Below, piece after piece: positions 60,658 to 64,000 of a DNA stretch of 64,000 bases. The DNA is taken from positions 684,001-748,000 of the forward strand of contig JAQFVV010000185.1 in NCBI GenBank assembly GCA_028023455.1. Reading direction: 5' to 3'. Positions within the stretch are counted from its first letter, which is position 1. Each line of letters begins with the position of its first letter. The translations under genes were made by a program, and so were the position numbers. This DNA comes from Epiperipatus broadwayi (Eukaryota; Onychophora; Udeonychophora; Euonychophora; Peripatidae). The notes under the pieces were generated by a model. That model had not been told where the DNA came from. It did no database searches and worked only from the letters and a program-made list of their open reading frames with translations.

Positions 60658-60741
<84 letters not shown>
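60657..60741. repeat. (TAA)n microsatellite
   Basis: About 28 triplets, directly followed by the MITE-related copy. Confidence 0.95.
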
Positions 60742-60742
<1 letters not shown>

Positions 60743-60744
60743 TC

Positions 60745-60960
60745 ACATGACCACCATCTCTTATGCCTGTGTATAACTGTTGTCAAAACAGGCAAAACTT
60801 ACTATATGTATGCCACACACAGCAAGCTAGAGTAATCAATGTATTCCAGAAGGCTTGTGCACAAAATTCCCATCTACTGCCTACTCATGCAATATCCCCA
60901 GACTAGTTTCTGGCTTGTGGCTCTCACCAGTGAGGAGCTTTGGATCTGAGAGCACTGCAT
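60745..60960 (+). mobile_element. Left half of the palindromic MITE family, different right side
   Basis: AAAACAGGCAAAACT, AGAGTAATCAATG, CCAGAAGGCTTGTG and CATCTACTGCCTACTCATGC correspond to the left arm of the element at 24.7 kb. The centre here reads GACTAGTTTCTGGCTTGTGG, the reverse complement of the 24.7-kb centre, and the sequence to the right is not the mirror arm. Confidence 0.65.
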
Positions 60961-61035
60961 CTAGATCTTAGGATCTAATGCAACCCTCCACCAACCACCT
61001 TTTATCTCCATTTAACTACAAAACTATGAGTCTTA

Positions 61036-62030
<995 letters not shown>

Positions 62031-62035
62031 AATTT

Positions 62036-62385
62036 AGAAGTAATTAGAGGGGATTTGAACACAGACTTACAAGCTCCCTTCAACTATCCAATCTATCTCA
62101 CATAACTGATATACATGGTGACACACATGTGAAAAAGTTAAATGATCTCCAATACATGTAGTTGGTGCTGAATCAGCACTCTCCAGTTGGTCCAGATAAT
62201 CTTCCACACACACACATATATGTATATATATATATATATATATGTATATATAGTCAGTGTTCAGTTTATATTAAGATAACAAATCTTCAAACTTTAATGG
62301 ATAGACTTCAATCTTCATCATCCTCCAACTCTTCAGCCATCCATATTATTGCAAATCTGATGATGGAATGCTCAAAGCTTTTGAT
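62036..62385 (-). repeat. SINE-like hammerhead-family repeat, copy 3 (inverted)
   Basis: On the minus strand it contains the 5' region (TCCATTAAAGT-like text, ATCTTAATATAAACTGA), a (TA)n insertion, a decayed hammerhead (62138-62200) and a tRNA-like segment ending GTGTTCAAATCCCCTC. The ribozyme keeps a perfect five-pair helix II (GTGCT/AGCAC, loop GATTC) and a palindromic helix III (TACATGTA) but has CTGGAGA instead of CTGANGA and CAAC instead of GAAA, so it should be inactive. Confidence 0.6.
62219..62252. repeat. (TA)n-type microsatellite
   Basis: TA repeats with GTATA interruptions inside the inverted copy. Confidence 0.9.
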
Positions 62386-62539
62386 GATGCCAATATTGTT
62401 GTCACACCCATACTGACTTTAAGTTACTCTGACCATAAAGAATGTTAATATGACCATTTAAATATACAGAAGAAGAATAGTCAGAATTCAGGTTGAATCT
62501 AAAATATTTGAATACAATTATAATGTATATACAAAACTT

Positions 62540-62612
62540 TAGATGTAATTAGTTAAGATTTGAAAATAGCCTTTAAGCTCCCTTCAGCTATCCACTCCAT
62601 CTTCTGTGTATT
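62540..62612 (-). repeat. Fragment of the same family
   Basis: ATGTAATTAGTTAAGATTTG and AAGCTCCCTTCAGCTATCCA match the tRNA-like end of copy 3 (62040-62090) in the same orientation. Confidence 0.5.
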
Positions 62613-62697
62613 TAAATGGATATATTAAGATTCTATATAAGAGGGTCAAAGTTATTTAATGTCAACATGGGTATGACAATAATATTGGTATCAAGAA

Positions 62698-63005
62698 GAA
62701 GTTTGAGCATTCCACCATCAGATTTCCAACAATATGGATGGCTGAAGAGTTGGAGGGTGGAGAAGATTGAAATCTGTCTACTAAAGTTAGAAGACTTGCT
62801 ATCTTAATATAAACTGAGCACTGATTATATATGTGTGTGGGAGTTGATAACCAGGATCAATGCTAGTTCACCCCAAAATACTTATATTGGAGATCATTTA
62901 TCTTTGTCACATGTATGTGGTTATGTGTATCAGTTATATAAGATGAAATTGATAGCTGAAGGGAGTTTGGAAAAATCTATGTTCAAATCCTCTCTAATAA
63001 GTAAT
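62698..63005 (+). repeat. SINE-like hammerhead-family repeat, copy 4
   Basis: Plus orientation, facing copy 3. It contains GGATGGCTGAAGAG, CTATCTTAATATAAACTGAG, a degenerate ribozyme region (CTAGTT, AAAATACTTATATTGG), ATCATTTATC and a tRNA-like end GCTGAAGGGAG with TGTTCAAATCCTCTC. Core CUGANGA is lost. Confidence 0.55.
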
Positions 63006-63009
63006 ATGT

Positions 63010-64000
63010 AGAAAAATGCAGTTAGTTTAAAAAGATATTATTAAAACAGGTTTTCTTTTTTTGATTGTTTATTTCCATATTTTTGTAACTAGAGACAAGG
63101 TTGTAGCTCATTATTGTCCTCTTGTGTAATTGCTTATCTAAGTTTATATCATAATCTTATTTTGCTTTCACTTTTTCAATATCTTGATGTGTATCTAAGG
63201 TAATATATTTATTTGAAGTCATGCATCATGTTCAATGATGTCCTTATTTTGGCTCTTTGATATATTTTGATGGTCATGCATGAGGACAATCATGCCTTTT
63301 AGTGCACTCTTGATAAATCAGAGTAGTTTTGATCTGTAGATATTGTCAATATGCCTAGCTTGCATAAGCAGATGTTCTAAAATCTGATAAAATAGATTTG
63401 TTATTTAATTTATAACTGTTCTGTCACTATAAAAATGTATACATCTTCTTTAAAATTCATCATTACCAAAGGATGATAAGATTTTATATTTAGAATTATT
63501 GAATATATTTTACATAGGGACTATATAATAAGGGAGTTTATTAAAAGTAAGAACTTTATTAAATCTGTATGGAATCCTATTAAGATTTCTGATTAACTAA
63601 TTCTATTAGTATTTTAAAAGGTAACCTATAATTTTTTTTGTCTATGGAATTTTGTAATTTATAAAGTTTATTAAATAACTTAATGTTTGCTTTTCCATGT
63701 CATAAATGTCAATAAAGATTGTATTAATTATTAACTTATGAGTCCTTATTTTTTCATCATCATCCATATTCTCAGCAATCTAATCATATTACACATATTT
63801 ACTTTATGCATTGATAGTAGAAGAGTACAAGAATGTATGATATAAGTCACTTTATTAAATTAGATTGTGGATGTTAAGTTAACATTCATAGAGAAGATTA
63901 TTTTATTTACTTTAAATTAAAATAAAATAATTTTATTCATCCATTATAAGATCACTTTACTTTATTCATCTTGAGTGAAGAACATAAGATTACTTTATTT
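63010..64000. other. AT-rich intergenic DNA to the window end
   Basis: Nothing recognised. Confidence 0.6.

Overview
This is a strongly AT-rich piece of a eukaryotic nuclear genome, almost certainly from an invertebrate animal. It holds no host gene that I can recognise. Everything with coding character belongs to retroelements: two full-size non-LTR retrotransposons (LINEs), decayed RTE-type LINEs, and at least four Penelope-like elements (PLEs) with reverse transcriptase (RT) and GIY-YIG endonuclease. The rest is a short LTR element, solo-LTR-like repeats, foldback/MITE repeats, long microsatellites and unannotatable AT-rich DNA. The mix of GIY-YIG PLEs, RTE and L1/Tx1-like LINEs, tRNA-like repeats and hammerhead ribozymes fits a lophotrochozoan such as a mollusc or flatworm, but I cannot name the species.

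Layout. 1-14.7 kb: intergenic, with a cluster of a palindromic motif (1.16-1.46 kb), a 650-bp foldback element (1.9-2.6 kb), a fragment of a ribozyme-bearing repeat (3.2 kb), hairpins at 7-9 kb and a (TA)n tract at 9 kb. 14.7-15.8 kb: an element with long inverted arms. 15.9-19.9 kb: two head-to-tail minus-strand PLE copies, A nearly complete and B 5'-truncated. 20-30.3 kb: mostly empty, with a palindromic MITE (24.7 kb) and a direct pair of repeats that each carry a hammerhead ribozyme (25.5-26.4 kb). 30.3-37.0 kb: LINE-A (plus strand), flanked on both sides by (TAG)n. 37.0-40.2 kb: LINE-B (minus strand), ending in the same (TAG)n array. 41.9-43.2 kb: a miniature LTR element (TRIM) with LTRs, primer-binding site, polypurine tract and target duplication. 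43.8-45.9 and 57.7-59.8 kb: two copies of a 2-kb solo-LTR-like family. 45.9-47.0 kb: PLE-D remnant. 48.2-49.3 kb: RTE remnant. 49.68 kb: a hammerhead ribozyme with all core residues. 51.3-54.4 kb: PLE-C inside inverted repeats that contain a tRNA-like sequence. 55.2 kb: RTE 3' end. 56.6 kb: a 382-bp (TCTA)n tract. 60.7-63.0 kb: (TAA)n tracts, a MITE half and inverted copies of the ribozyme repeat.

The most interesting signals are RNA-level. (1) There is a complete type I hammerhead at 49676-49733. (2) A dispersed SINE-like family carries its own hammerhead beside a tRNA-like segment. (3) In the two 2-kb solo-LTR-like copies a hairpin just downstream of the TATA box keeps an identical five-base loop while its stem sequence is almost entirely replaced, which is strong covariation. 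(4) LINE-A sits inside a (TAG)n microsatellite and starts with an AAGATGGCGG motif, which suggests a microsatellite-targeting LINE. All protein-coding elements are broken by stops or frameshifts.
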